Below, one piece after another: positions 17,289-25,836 of a stretch of DNA of 64,000 nucleotides. The stretch is from the NCBI GenBank assembly GCA_003142255.1, contig PLLO01000012.1, positions 62,001 through 126,000 on the forward strand, in the 5' to 3' direction. Positions within the stretch are counted from its first letter, which is position 1; every line of letters begins with the position of its first letter. The stretch is from Bacteroidales bacterium (lineage in GTDB: Bacteria; Bacteroidota; Bacteroidia; Bacteroidales; VadinHA17). A model generated the notes under the pieces. The model was given only the letters and a program-made list of their open reading frames with translations. It ran no database searches and had not been told where the DNA came from. Position numbers and translations under genes: made by a program.

Positions 17289-18749
17289 ATGTCAGGCATT
17301 AATCCTGCCCGAAGATGGCAGCCCGCTTTTTACCCTTTTAAAAAAGAGAAGTTTTCACGGAGGCTACTGGCTAAGATAGAGCTTTGCGCAAAAGGCCCTC
17401 TCTTTGGATGCCGGATGTGCGGAAACTGTCTGCTTCAGGAGACTGCATTTATCTGCCCCATGGAGTGTCCGAAAGGAATGAGGAACGGCCCTTGCGGCGG
17501 AGTCACTCCTGAAAAAAACTGTTATGTTGATGAGACAAGAAAATGCATCTGGTATGCAATCTATAACAGGTCTCTTAAAACCGGCAGGGAAGAAAAGCTC
17601 CTGGAAGTTCTTCCTCCTCTCGACTGGAGCAAAACAGGCACAGAAACATGGGGTGATATTGTCAGTCAGGTAAGGAAAACAGGTACAAGCTATTTTATCA
17701 AAAGTCTCTTTTCAAGAGATAAGGACAAGAAGGATAAGGCCTGGGATAAGGTTTTCAAAACAGTTCGTCAGCCTGAATGGTGGAATGGAGACTCTGAGTA
17801 TCACAAACCTGCATATAATGAACCGGTATCCGGACTTGAAGCTAAGCTTCGGTCAGGAAAGTTTGTCATTGCAACCGAAATAACTCCCCCGTTAAGCTCA
17901 GGCACCGGAAAGCTTGCAAATGAAATTACCCTTGTAAAGCCTTGGGTATCAGTAATCAACTTCACTGATTCCTCTTCGGCACGACCCAGGATGTCGAGCC
18001 TGGCATGCTGCAAGATTACAGTTGATAATGGCGCCGAGCCCGTACTTCAGATTGCTGCGCGCGATACTACCAGGACTGGATTGCAATCGGCCGTTATGGG
18101 AATTAACAGCCTTGGTATAAAAAATATTCTCTGTGTCACTGGCGATAATCCAAGAATAGGTCCCTCGCCTACAAGTGACATGAATTTTGTCGATCTGGAT
18201 TCTGTCCAGATGTTATGGATTCTGAGGAAGATGAGGGATGAAGGCATTTATCTGGACGGCAGGAAAATGAAAGAACCTCCGAAATATTTCCTTGGAGCCG
18301 CCATCTCGCCGTTATCTATGGACCCTGTTTTGCAGGCAATCCGGGACCAGAAGAAAGTGAATGCCGGAGCTCAGTTCTTCCAGACAAATCTAGTCTTTGA
18401 ACCGGAATTGCTTGATCCATGGCTTGAGCAGCTTGAAAAGAGGGGAGCTCTTGACAAAGTATTTATTCTCCTGGGTGTTACTCCGCTTAAGAGTTATAAA
18501 TTAGCCGAATATCTTCACACCAAAGTTCCAGGTGTCAGACTTCCCCAAAGTGTGCTAAACAGGATGGAGAAAGCGGGGGAAGGAGCTCCTGAAGAGGGAG
18601 TCAGGATAGCACTTGAGATCATCGATAAAGTAAAGAATAAGAAAGGAATAAGCGGCATTCACCTGATGACACTGGGATGGGAAGAAATAGTTCAGAGAAT
18701 TGTGACAGAATCAGGATTATGCCCCCCATCCCCCCTGAAGGGGGGCTAA
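17289..18749 (+). CDS. Methylenetetrahydrofolate reductase with N-terminal zinc/cysteine domain (MetV-MetF fusion)
   Basis: 486 residues. The N-terminal third (residues about 25-95) is the cysteine-rich MTHFR C-terminal-type domain (PF12225-like), with Cys33, 41, 44, 47, 56, 60, 69, 78 and 86, which in acetogens is the separate MetV subunit. From about residue 180 follows the MetF TIM barrel with ATEITPPLSSG, NFTDSSSARPRMS, LCVTGDNPR and a long C-terminal barrel half. It interconverts methylene-THF and methyl-THF and so links the corrinoid pair to the C1 pool. The last roughly ten residues (CPPSPLKGG) are encoded by repeat copy B, which also provides the stop codon, so the natural C-terminus appears to have been replaced. 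Confidence 0.88.
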   Translation: MSGINPARRWQPAFYPFKKEKFSRRLLAKIELCAKGPLFGCRMCGNCLLQETAFICPMECPKGMRNGPCGGVTPEKNCYVDETRKCIWYAIYNRSLKTGREEKLLEVLPPLDWSKTGTETWGDIVSQVRKTGTSYFIKSLFSRDKDKKDKAWDKVFKTVRQPEWWNGDSEYHKPAYNEPVSGLEAKLRSGKFVIATEITPPLSSGTGKLANEITLVKPWVSVINFTDSSSARPRMSSLACCKITVDNGAEPVLQIAARDTTRTGLQSAVMGINSLGIKNILCVTGDNPRIGPSPTSDMNFVDLDSVQMLWILRKMRDEGIYLDGRKMKEPPKYFLGAAISPLSMDPVLQAIRDQKKVNAGAQFFQTNLVFEPELLDPWLEQLEKRGALDKVFILLGVTPLKSYKLAEYLHTKVPGVRLPQSVLNRMEKAGEGAPEEGVRIALEIIDKVKNKKGISGIHLMTLGWEEIVQRIVTESGLCPPSPLKGG

Positions 18750-18790
18750 AACCAGGAATTATTTTAAGTCCCCTTCAGGGGATTTAGGGG
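18722..18790. repeat. C/G-rich palindromic intergenic element, copy B
   Basis: Contains CCCCCCTGAAGGGGGGCT, which is also found in copy E at 34302, and then a second arm pair AGTCCCCTTCAGGGGATTTAG. It overlaps the end of the MTHFR-like gene and fills most of the gap to the next gene. Confidence 0.75.
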
Positions 18791-18830
18791 CAAAATAAAA
18801 AGATCAGAATTTAATGTATATTTCAAGTAC

Positions 18831-19538
18831 ATGATTTATAAAACTTTTCAATTCGATTTCAAGGATCTGAAGCTCACAGTCTCACAGATTGAAAAGGTAT
18901 TGGGTTACACTGAAGAAAATTCAGAAGCTCATTTCAGTGAACTTATCGGAAAAGCTCTGAAGGAAGCCGCTGAAGTATGCTCAATAAAAGCTGAATACAG
19001 GATATTTGATGATATCTTATTCAATGATCCTGATAAAACAGTTTCAGTCAATAACATCACTTTCGACATAAAAAAAATAATATATGGCCAGCTGAAGAAA
19101 TCTGAATCTGCAGCTCTTTTCCTGTGCACTGCCGGCGAAGAGATAGGGAAAATAAGCAGACGGGCAATGAAGTCCGGCGATCTCCTGGAGGGTTATATTT
19201 ATGATGTTGTCGGAAGTGAAATAGTTGAAGCGGCTGCTGACCTTATGCAAAACGATCTTGAAAAATCGATGGCTTCATCAGGCACGAAAATAACAAACCG
19301 TTTCAGTCCCGGGTATTGTGGGTGGGATGTCTCTGAACAGCATAAGCTATTTCAGCTTCTTCCCGGAACTTATTGCGGCATAAGGCTTTCAGCTTCAGCA
19401 TTGATGGATCCGGAGAAATCGATCAGCGGAATGATCGGTATTGGAAAGAATGTAAGACATTTGCCTTATACATGCAATTTATGCGATATGAAAGATTGCA
19501 TATACAGGAATCTGAGGTCAGAAAAGAAAAAGAATTAA
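18831..19538 (+). CDS. MetH activation-domain-like protein (corrinoid reactivation)
   Basis: 235 residues, corresponding to the C-terminal S-adenosylmethionine-binding reactivation domain of cobalamin-dependent methionine synthase as a separate polypeptide. Family-like segments are ALFLCTAGEEIGK (near 100-112), DVVGSEIVEAAADLM (near 126-140), RFSPGYCGWDVSEQHKLF (near 161-178) and SASALMDPEKSISGMIGIG. A C-terminal CNLCDMKDC cluster (Cys215, Cys218, Cys223) is common in stand-alone members. It would help return inactive cob(II)alamin to the active state by reductive methylation. It ends the corrinoid operon; a terminator follows at 19597. Identity is good, but the partner corrinoid protein is assumed to be the one at 15592. 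Confidence 0.85.
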   Translation: MIYKTFQFDFKDLKLTVSQIEKVLGYTEENSEAHFSELIGKALKEAAEVCSIKAEYRIFDDILFNDPDKTVSVNNITFDIKKIIYGQLKKSESAALFLCTAGEEIGKISRRAMKSGDLLEGYIYDVVGSEIVEAAADLMQNDLEKSMASSGTKITNRFSPGYCGWDVSEQHKLFQLLPGTYCGIRLSASALMDPEKSISGMIGIGKNVRHLPYTCNLCDMKDCIYRNLRSEKKKN

Positions 19539-19596
19539 TTATTTTTAACCATTCAGATCAGGGAATTTTCTGAAATTAGGCGAAAGAAATCCATAA

Positions 19597-19627
19597 TAGC
19601 CACATTGGGGATAGTGGCTTGTTTTTT
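19597..19627 (+). terminator. Terminator after the corrinoid operon
   Basis: TAGCCAC at 19597-19603 pairs with GTGGCT at 19614-19619 (6-7 bp stem), followed by TGTTTTTTCT. It separates the corrinoid operon from the GH3 gene that starts at 19662. Confidence 0.8.
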
Positions 19628-19661
19628 CTAATTATGAAATCAATAATTACTTATTATAAAG

Positions 19662-21890
19662 ATGAAAACGATAATTAAAAACTTTAATCTCATAAGATTA
19701 TTTGTTCTTCTGCAATTAATCTCCGGGACCTTTGTCTTATCGGCTCAGCAAACTGTTGAATTTCCTTATCAGAACCCGGCTTTGTCAGTCGAAGAGAGGG
19801 TGAATGACCTTGTCGGGAGAATGACAACTGACGAAAAGATAAGCCAGATGATGAATGCCGCGCCTGCAATAGACCGACTTGGCATCCCAGCGTATAACTG
19901 GTGGAACGAATGCCTTCACGGTGTTGCCAGGGCAGGCCTTGCCACTTGCTTTCCGCAGGCAATCGGGTTAGGTGCAACGTGGGACCAGAACCTGATCTTC
20001 AGGGTTTCTACAACAATTTCTGATGAAGCTCGCGCAAAGCATCATGAGTTTGTCAGGAACGGCTCAAGGAAAATATACCAGGGTCTTACATTCTGGTCAC
20101 CTAATGTCAATATATTCAGAGATCCGCGCTGGGGCAGGGGACAGGAGACTTATGGCGAAGATCCGTTTCTCACCGGGAAAATTGCAGTTCAGTTTGTAAA
20201 AGGACTTCAGGGCGACGATCCGAAATACTTTAAAACCATCGCCACACTGAAGCATTTTGCTGTTCACAGTGGCCCGGAACCTGAGCGGCACTCATTTGAT
20301 GCCATTACTGATGAAAGGGATTTCAGGGATACTTACCTCCCTCAGTTCGAAATGGGGATTAAGGAAGGCAAGGCTTATTCAGTGATGTGCGCCTATAATA
20401 GCTATAAGGGCGAAGCTTGTTGCGGAAGCAGCAACCTCCTGAACGGAATTCTCCGCACGGAATGGGGTTTTGACGGTTATGTAGTATCAGATTGCGGCGC
20501 AATCAGCGATATCTACAACGGCCATAAGGTAGTTGCCACAGCCGCTGAAGCTGCTGCACTCGGCGTTAAATCCGGAACCGACCTTGAATGTGCTTCAGTC
20601 TACCGGAATTTGAAAGAATCACTTGAGAAGAACCTGATAACCATACAGGATATTGACATTGCATTAAAGAGACTCTTCACTGCAAGGTTCAGGCTTGGGA
20701 TGTTTGATCCGCCTGAAATGGTAAAATATTCAAAGATACCGTACAGTGTGGTGGATTGCGAGCAAAACAAGGCTCTTGCCAGGGAGACAGCACTTAAATC
20801 AATTGTTCTGCTCAAGAACAAAAATAACATCCTTCCGCTTAAGAAAAGTGTCGGTACTGTTGCCGTCATAGGTCCCAATTCCGATCAGATTTTTGTGCTT
20901 CTTGGTAATTATAACGGGACTCCTTCCGATCCGATCACTCCTCTGCGTGGCATTAAGGAAAAACTTGCAGGAGTTTCTGAGGTTCTATATGCCCAGGGCT
21001 GTCCATGGGCTGCCGGGATGCCGGGACAGAAGAGTCCGGAAGAGCTTAAGGCAGAAGCTCTTGAAGTTGCCGGGAAGGCAAATGTCATAATAATGTGCAT
21101 GGGCATCACTCCAAAGCTGGAGGGCGAAGAAATGAGAGTCACTGTTGATGGGTTCAAAGGAGGTGACAGGGTGAGGATTGACCTTCCGGATGTTCAGCAG
21201 GACCTGATAAAGGCTATTTACGCTCTCGGCAAACCGGTCATCCTGGTACTTCTCAATGGCAGTGCCCTGGCTGTTAACTGGGAGAAGGATAACATACCTG
21301 CAATACTTGAAACATGGTACGGCGGCCAGGCAGCAGGACAGGCTCTTGCCGATGTAATCTTCGGGGACTATAACCCGGGTGGACGGCTTCCTGTAACATT
21401 CTATAAATCAGTCAACGATCTTCCTTCCTTTGAGGATTATAATATGAAAAACAGGACGTACAGGTATTTTACCGGAGAACCACTCTTTCCATTCGGATTC
21501 GGACTTAGCTATACTACTTTTAGTTATAAAAAACTGAAGGTTAACGAAACTGTTAATATGGGTGATTCAGTCAAAGTTGCCGTTAATGTGAAGAATACCG
21601 GGAAACTTGCCGGAGACGAGGTTGTTGAGCTTTATTTGTCAGACCTTACAGCCGATGTTCCTGTTCCTATCCATGCTCTCAAAGGCTTTACCAGGATCCA
21701 CCTTAACCCCGGTGAGACAAAAAGTGTAGTTCTTACACTTTCTCCTGATGCATTTTCAATAATTGACAACGATAATCAGAGAAAAGTAAAACCTGGTGAT
21801 TTTGAGATTTCTGTCGGCGGTCATCAGCCAGAAAATAAAACTGTAAAAAATGAACCCGGCATCCTGAAGAAAGTGATAAAGCTTATATGA
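19662..21890 (+). CDS. GH3 beta-glycosidase, probable beta-xylosidase, exported
   Basis: 742 residues with a signal peptide ending near LSAQQ (residues 26-30). The order is the GH3 N-terminal barrel (about 35-330), the alpha/beta sandwich (about 375-600) and a fibronectin-III-like C-terminal domain (about 645-720). The nucleophile is Asp277 in GYVVSDCGAI. The style of the substrate segments (WWNECLHGVAR, WSPNVNIFRDPRWGRGQETYGEDP) is that of the beta-xylosidase/alpha-arabinofuranosidase branch rather than of beta-glucosidases. It would release xylose from xylo-oligosaccharides in the periplasm, which fits xylA/xylB in the same locus. The downstream CE15 gene starts 46 bp later on the same strand. 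Confidence 0.9.
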   Translation: MKTIIKNFNLIRLFVLLQLISGTFVLSAQQTVEFPYQNPALSVEERVNDLVGRMTTDEKISQMMNAAPAIDRLGIPAYNWWNECLHGVARAGLATCFPQAIGLGATWDQNLIFRVSTTISDEARAKHHEFVRNGSRKIYQGLTFWSPNVNIFRDPRWGRGQETYGEDPFLTGKIAVQFVKGLQGDDPKYFKTIATLKHFAVHSGPEPERHSFDAITDERDFRDTYLPQFEMGIKEGKAYSVMCAYNSYKGEACCGSSNLLNGILRTEWGFDGYVVSDCGAISDIYNGHKVVATAAEAAALGVKSGTDLECASVYRNLKESLEKNLITIQDIDIALKRLFTARFRLGMFDPPEMVKYSKIPYSVVDCEQNKALARETALKSIVLLKNKNNILPLKKSVGTVAVIGPNSDQIFVLLGNYNGTPSDPITPLRGIKEKLAGVSEVLYAQGCPWAAGMPGQKSPEELKAEALEVAGKANVIIMCMGITPKLEGEEMRVTVDGFKGGDRVRIDLPDVQQDLIKAIYALGKPVILVLLNGSALAVNWEKDNIPAILETWYGGQAAGQALADVIFGDYNPGGRLPVTFYKSVNDLPSFEDYNMKNRTYRYFTGEPLFPFGFGLSYTTFSYKKLKVNETVNMGDSVKVAVNVKNTGKLAGDEVVELYLSDLTADVPVPIHALKGFTRIHLNPGETKSVVLTLSPDAFSIIDNDNQRKVKPGDFEISVGGHQPENKTVKNEPGILKKVIKLI

Positions 21891-21936
21891 TTTTGATGCC
21901 AGTTAAAGATTATGTTCCTCAATATTTAAAAGTGAT

Positions 21937-23325
21937 TTGATGAAAAAACTATATAGCATTATTTGTTTTGCCATTCTCTTTAGCACGATAACATTCGGGC
22001 AGTTTTCACGGCAGGCCCAGGACAGTATCCGTCAGCTCACACAAAAAGATTATAAGGATATGTGTGACCTTATCGGGATAAAGGCAACAAGGCCGGGACC
22101 GTCGGGTACACCAACCGCACCCAATGCAGCGAATACCGATGAGGCAAAAGCAACACAGTATACCTCGCTTCCCGATCCGCTCATTCTGAATAACGGGAAA
22201 AAGGTAAAGTCGGCAAAGGTGTGGTGGGGAAAGCGCCGCCCTGAGATAAAGGAATATTTTGACAGGGAGATTTATGGACGTGTCCCTGCCAGCGTTCCGA
22301 AAGTTACATGGGAGGTGGTAAGTGTCACAAATGATACTGTTGGGAAAATACCGGTAGTTACCAAAAAACTGTCAGGACATGTCGATAACTCCTTATATCC
22401 TTCAATAAATGTAAACATTGACCTCACACTTGCAACACCTGCATCGGAAAAAGGTCCAATACCTGTGATCATGGAATTCGGTTTTATTTTCCCGACAGGT
22501 GCCCGACCTGCAGCTGCACTGGCTAATCGTCAGCAGGCGACCGCTCCCAGGCCTCAGATGCCGGCCGGTCCGACATGGCAGCAGCAGGTTCTTGAAGCAG
22601 GCTGGGGCTATGCAATAATTGCCCCCGGAAGCATCCAGGCCGATAATGGAGCAGGACTGAGAAGCGGAATCATTGGCCTTGTGAACAAGGGAGGTCCCCG
22701 TAAGCCAGACGACTGGGGTTCACTCAGGGCTTGGGCCTGGGGAGCTGACAGGGCAATGGATTACTTTGAAACTGACAAAGCTGTTGATGCAAAGAAAGTC
22801 GGGATTGAAGGACTTTCGAGATATGGCAAGGCAGCTATCGTTACTATGGCATATGATGAAAGGTTTGCAATAGGATTTATTGGTTCTTCAGGAGCTGGAG
22901 GGACAAAGCTTTACCGTCGTATATTCGGCGAACAGGTTGAAAATCTTGCAGGATCAGGTGAATACCACTGGTTCGCTGGCAATTTTATTAAATATGCTGC
23001 AGATCCCTTGACTCAGAACGATCTTCCCGTCGATTCTCATGAGCTCGTAGCTATGTGTGCTCCCCGTCCGGTATTTATCAGTTCAGGATCCCCGACTAAC
23101 GGAGATGCATGGGTCGATGGTAAGGGAATGTTCCTCGCTGGTGCTTATGCCAGTCCAGTCTATGAACTGCTTGGCAAGAAGGGAATGGGGACTACTGAAA
23201 TGCCTGCGATTGAATCAGGATTAATGGATGGAGATGTTGCTTTCAGGCAGCATTCAGGAGGGCATACAACCGGACCGAACTGGCCGTTCTTTATCCAGTT
23301 TGCAAAACGTTACCTGGATAAATAA
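21937..23325 (+). CDS. CE15 glucuronoyl esterase, exported
   Basis: 462 residues with a signal peptide (MMKKLYSIICFAILFSTITFGQ). The CE15 signature GLSRYGKAA carries the nucleophile Ser294, and His443 in the C-terminal HTTGPNWP is the expected catalytic base. WWGKRRPEIKEYFDREIYGR near 96-115 is also characteristic. CE15 enzymes hydrolyse the ester between 4-O-methyl-glucuronate side chains of xylan and lignin alcohols (family knowledge). A low-complexity Pro/Ala/Thr-rich insert lies near residues 52-72 and again near 188-212. Its place among two alpha-glucuronidase families and a GH3 supports a lignin-linked glucuronoxylan target. Confidence 0.9.
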   Translation: MMKKLYSIICFAILFSTITFGQFSRQAQDSIRQLTQKDYKDMCDLIGIKATRPGPSGTPTAPNAANTDEAKATQYTSLPDPLILNNGKKVKSAKVWWGKRRPEIKEYFDREIYGRVPASVPKVTWEVVSVTNDTVGKIPVVTKKLSGHVDNSLYPSINVNIDLTLATPASEKGPIPVIMEFGFIFPTGARPAAALANRQQATAPRPQMPAGPTWQQQVLEAGWGYAIIAPGSIQADNGAGLRSGIIGLVNKGGPRKPDDWGSLRAWAWGADRAMDYFETDKAVDAKKVGIEGLSRYGKAAIVTMAYDERFAIGFIGSSGAGGTKLYRRIFGEQVENLAGSGEYHWFAGNFIKYAADPLTQNDLPVDSHELVAMCAPRPVFISSGSPTNGDAWVDGKGMFLAGAYASPVYELLGKKGMGTTEMPAIESGLMDGDVAFRQHSGGHTTGPNWPFFIQFAKRYLDK

Positions 23326-23332
23326 TAACCAT

Positions 23333-23473
23333 GTACTCACCCCCTTCTTTTCCCCCTCTTTGCAAAGCAAAGAGGGGGAATGGGAATCGATTTTAAATCC
23401 TGTAAGATTATAATATTTAATAATTTAGCTCCCCCCTCTTTACGAAGTAGAGAGGGGGCTTGGGGGTGAGTAC
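23333..23473. repeat. C/G-rich palindromic intergenic element, copy C
   Basis: It is bounded by a perfect 12-bp inverted repeat, GTACTCACCCCC at 23333-23344 and GGGGGTGAGTAC at 23462-23473. Inside are two further hairpins with CCCCCTCTTT/AAAGAGGGGG-type arms. It fills the gap between two convergent genes and may work as a two-way terminator. Confidence 0.75.
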
Positions 23474-23480
23474 AGGTAGT

Positions 23481-24386
23481 CTACTTTCCGTTCTTATATC
23501 TTTCGAACTGTCCTGCTATATCAGCTTCAGTGCTTGTTCCTGAATGGACCAGGACGCGGTAACGGAGGAGGAGCGTAGTTCCTTTCTGCATGAAAGTCTC
23601 TTCACCATTCTGTGGCCAGTACATCGGGGTAGGTGAAATAAATCCATAATCGCGCGTGAACCATGGCGAAGGGTACCAGGGATTCGAGGGATGCTGCATA
23701 ATTGCAAGTCCTTCGGTTGCATTACCTCTTTTCCCGAAATAATCGATCCAGGGAGAGGCTTTTCCGAAGGTTTCCTTTTCACCTTTTGCTCCTTCGGCAT
23801 TTATCATTGTGCCTCCGTTTTGCACGGAGAGATCAGCAGCCATCCTTGCGCTGAAAAGAGAATGGTTTGTCTTTTTGATATGAACATCAATAAGCATTTC
23901 CATAGTTATTTCGGCATCAATCTGAGTCATTGTTGCCGATGGGACCGTAATGGTGAATTTTCTTATGTCCTTAACAGGAGAGAGTGCTCCCGGACGGCTC
24001 CATATGCATTCATCAGTTATGATCAATGTATCGCCGCCCTCCTTTAGTATCTGGGCATTTACTGAAATGATCCTTCCACGGTCAAGACCCTCCTGCCAGT
24101 AGTTCCCTTCGTTAACCTGGTCACAGCCAAAGAAGAGTGAGCTGTGATGAGGCCATATGGCATTTCTCATAGATGTGACGGATCCTCCAGAAACCGGACC
24201 ATTTACCGGGAAAAAGAACGGGTACTTTTCATCTTCTGAAAAGATATAGCTGGTAAAATATTTCCCGTCTATTGTTACATTGATCTTTGAGCCGACTTTT
24301 ACTGCAGTTATCTTGGTTGCCTGTAAGGGCATCGAGATAATGGCTGCTCCCAGAAGAAGCAGCCATGATTTAAATATATTCCTCAT
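23481..24386 (-). CDS. PmoA-like (DUF6807) family protein, exported
   Basis: 301 residues with a signal peptide (LLLLGAAIISMPLQA). The motifs FFFPVNGPVSGG, NAIWPHHSSLFFGCDQVNEGNYW and the closing LLLRYRVLVHSG are those of the family labelled PmoA/DUF6807 in Bacteroidota and Planctomycetes. The name comes from a database label; nothing here resembles the membrane methane mono-oxygenase subunit, so the biochemical role is unknown. The His-rich WPHHSS segment might bind metal. It starts 12 bp after the Tat-exported Gfo/Idh gene and is the last gene of the GH115 operon, so a joint oxidative step on a uronic-acid or sugar product is plausible but unproven. Confidence 0.75.
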   Translation of the reverse strand: MRNIFKSWLLLLGAAIISMPLQATKITAVKVGSKINVTIDGKYFTSYIFSEDEKYPFFFPVNGPVSGGSVTSMRNAIWPHHSSLFFGCDQVNEGNYWQEGLDRGRIISVNAQILKEGGDTLIITDECIWSRPGALSPVKDIRKFTITVPSATMTQIDAEITMEMLIDVHIKKTNHSLFSARMAADLSVQNGGTMINAEGAKGEKETFGKASPWIDYFGKRGNATEGLAIMQHPSNPWYPSPWFTRDYGFISPTPMYWPQNGEETFMQKGTTLLLRYRVLVHSGTSTEADIAGQFERYKNGK

Positions 24387-24398
24387 TATAATGCTGGT

Positions 24399-25811
24399 TT
24401 ACATATGGATATAGGTTGTTCCGTACGGTTTACGCTGCGGTCTTGAAATCATGCTGTTTGCCTCCTTGTCGCCGACAAATTTTTCAGTATCCGGATCCCA
24501 GGTCAGCTTCCTGCCGATCTTCATCGCGATATGTGTTACAAGGCATACTGTGCAGGCACGGTGCCCTATTTCGACAGGAGAGATCGGCTCTTTGCGCGAT
24601 TTGATGCAATCGAGCCAGTTTCCCTGCTGTGAATCGCTATGGTAGAGGTGTATTTCGTTGGCACCTATTACCGAGGTCAGGATCTTAGGATCGCTTGCCG
24701 AGAGAGCCGGATTACTCTGGCCCTGAGGAATCGGGTCGCTTTCAGTTGCGCGGTAATTGCCACGGGTAACGAATATCCATCCTTCTGTACCTTCATACCT
24801 GACACCATTGGGATAGCCTCCGCTTGTGAGCATTGTGATACCATTTTTGTATTCAGCCTTGGCCATGAAATCTCCGTGAACATTCCAAAGACCATGTTTC
24901 GGGAAATCTGCAACTGCTTCGATTGAAATTGGGCCGGTAAGTTCAGTATCCATACCCCATGCTGCAGAGTCGAAATGATGCTGTCCCCAGCCTGTTATCA
25001 TCCCGGCGCCAAACTGCTCGCACCTAAGCCATCCCGGGCGGTCAGTGATGCTGTTCTGCGGATGGACCCTCATTTCGGTATAGTAAACCTCCGGTGTTGA
25101 TCCCAGCCACATATCATAGTTGAGATTTGCCGGAGTCGGCATTTCAGGTGCATCTGGTCCGGCCGGGTCTCCCGGAAGACCGATCTTTACAGTTTCAAGC
25201 TTTCCGATCCTGCCATTCCTGACGAGCTCGGCGGCAACCCTGAACTGTGCGCTTGAGCGCTGCTGAGTTCCCACCTGCAGGATAACCTTCTTGCGTTTGA
25301 TAACATCGCTTAAGAGCCTTCCTTCAGCAATTGTAAGAGAGGTCGGCTTTTCAAGGTAAATGTCCTTGCCCGCCAGAGCTGCCTCAATTGCCGGCTGTGA
25401 GTGCCAGTGATCAGGTGTCGTTATCATAACGGCATCAATGGATTTGTCATTGAGAAGCTCTTTATAGTCTCCATGCATTTTTATATTTGCATAATTGCTG
25501 TTACCGGTTTTACTGGAGTAGAAGCTTTCTATCCGCTGCTTGGCGAGTTCCATTCTCTTTGAATCGACATCGGCAACCGCCACTACCATGGCATTATCGA
25601 ATCTCATCGTGGCGAAAATGTCACCGCTGCCCTGCCTCCCGTTACCGATCCATCCGATGTTGATCCTGTCGCTGGGAGGATTCTTTCCGATAGCACTCGC
25701 AGAGATGATTGTCGGGAAACCTTTTAAAGCGACTGCAGAAAAAAGAGCTGCCTTTACCGAGGTGTCGACAAATTGTCTCCTTGAAATAGGTTGATTTTTA
25801 GATTTTTGCAT
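24399..25811 (-). CDS. Tat-exported Gfo/Idh/MocA oxidoreductase (GH109-like branch)
   Basis: 470 residues. ISRRQFVDTSVKAALFSAVA at the N-terminus is a twin-arginine signal, meaning export of a folded, cofactor-loaded protein. The Rossmann motif INIGWIGNGRQGSGD follows near residues 51-65, then DAVMITTPDHWHSQPAIEAALAG and IYLEKPTSL (EKP motif) near 130-160. This domain order is shared by exported oxidoreductases and by GH109, which uses bound NAD for a redox-assisted glycosidase mechanism (family knowledge). It lies 25 bp downstream of GH115 and 12 bp upstream of the PmoA-like gene in one operon. The substrate is unknown; a link with glucuronoxylan breakdown is inferred from context. Confidence 0.85.
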   Translation of the reverse strand: MQKSKNQPISRRQFVDTSVKAALFSAVALKGFPTIISASAIGKNPPSDRINIGWIGNGRQGSGDIFATMRFDNAMVVAVADVDSKRMELAKQRIESFYSSKTGNSNYANIKMHGDYKELLNDKSIDAVMITTPDHWHSQPAIEAALAGKDIYLEKPTSLTIAEGRLLSDVIKRKKVILQVGTQQRSSAQFRVAAELVRNGRIGKLETVKIGLPGDPAGPDAPEMPTPANLNYDMWLGSTPEVYYTEMRVHPQNSITDRPGWLRCEQFGAGMITGWGQHHFDSAAWGMDTELTGPISIEAVADFPKHGLWNVHGDFMAKAEYKNGITMLTSGGYPNGVRYEGTEGWIFVTRGNYRATESDPIPQGQSNPALSASDPKILTSVIGANEIHLYHSDSQQGNWLDCIKSRKEPISPVEIGHRACTVCLVTHIAMKIGRKLTWDPDTEKFVGDKEANSMISRPQRKPYGTTYIHM

Positions 25812-25836
25812 CTTATTCTGTTTTTAGGGTTAGTTA

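Noticed and set aside
23481-24386. Methane mono-oxygenase subunit (PmoA)
   Set aside because: The family label is misleading: the protein is a soluble exported type without the membrane helices of particulate methane mono-oxygenase.
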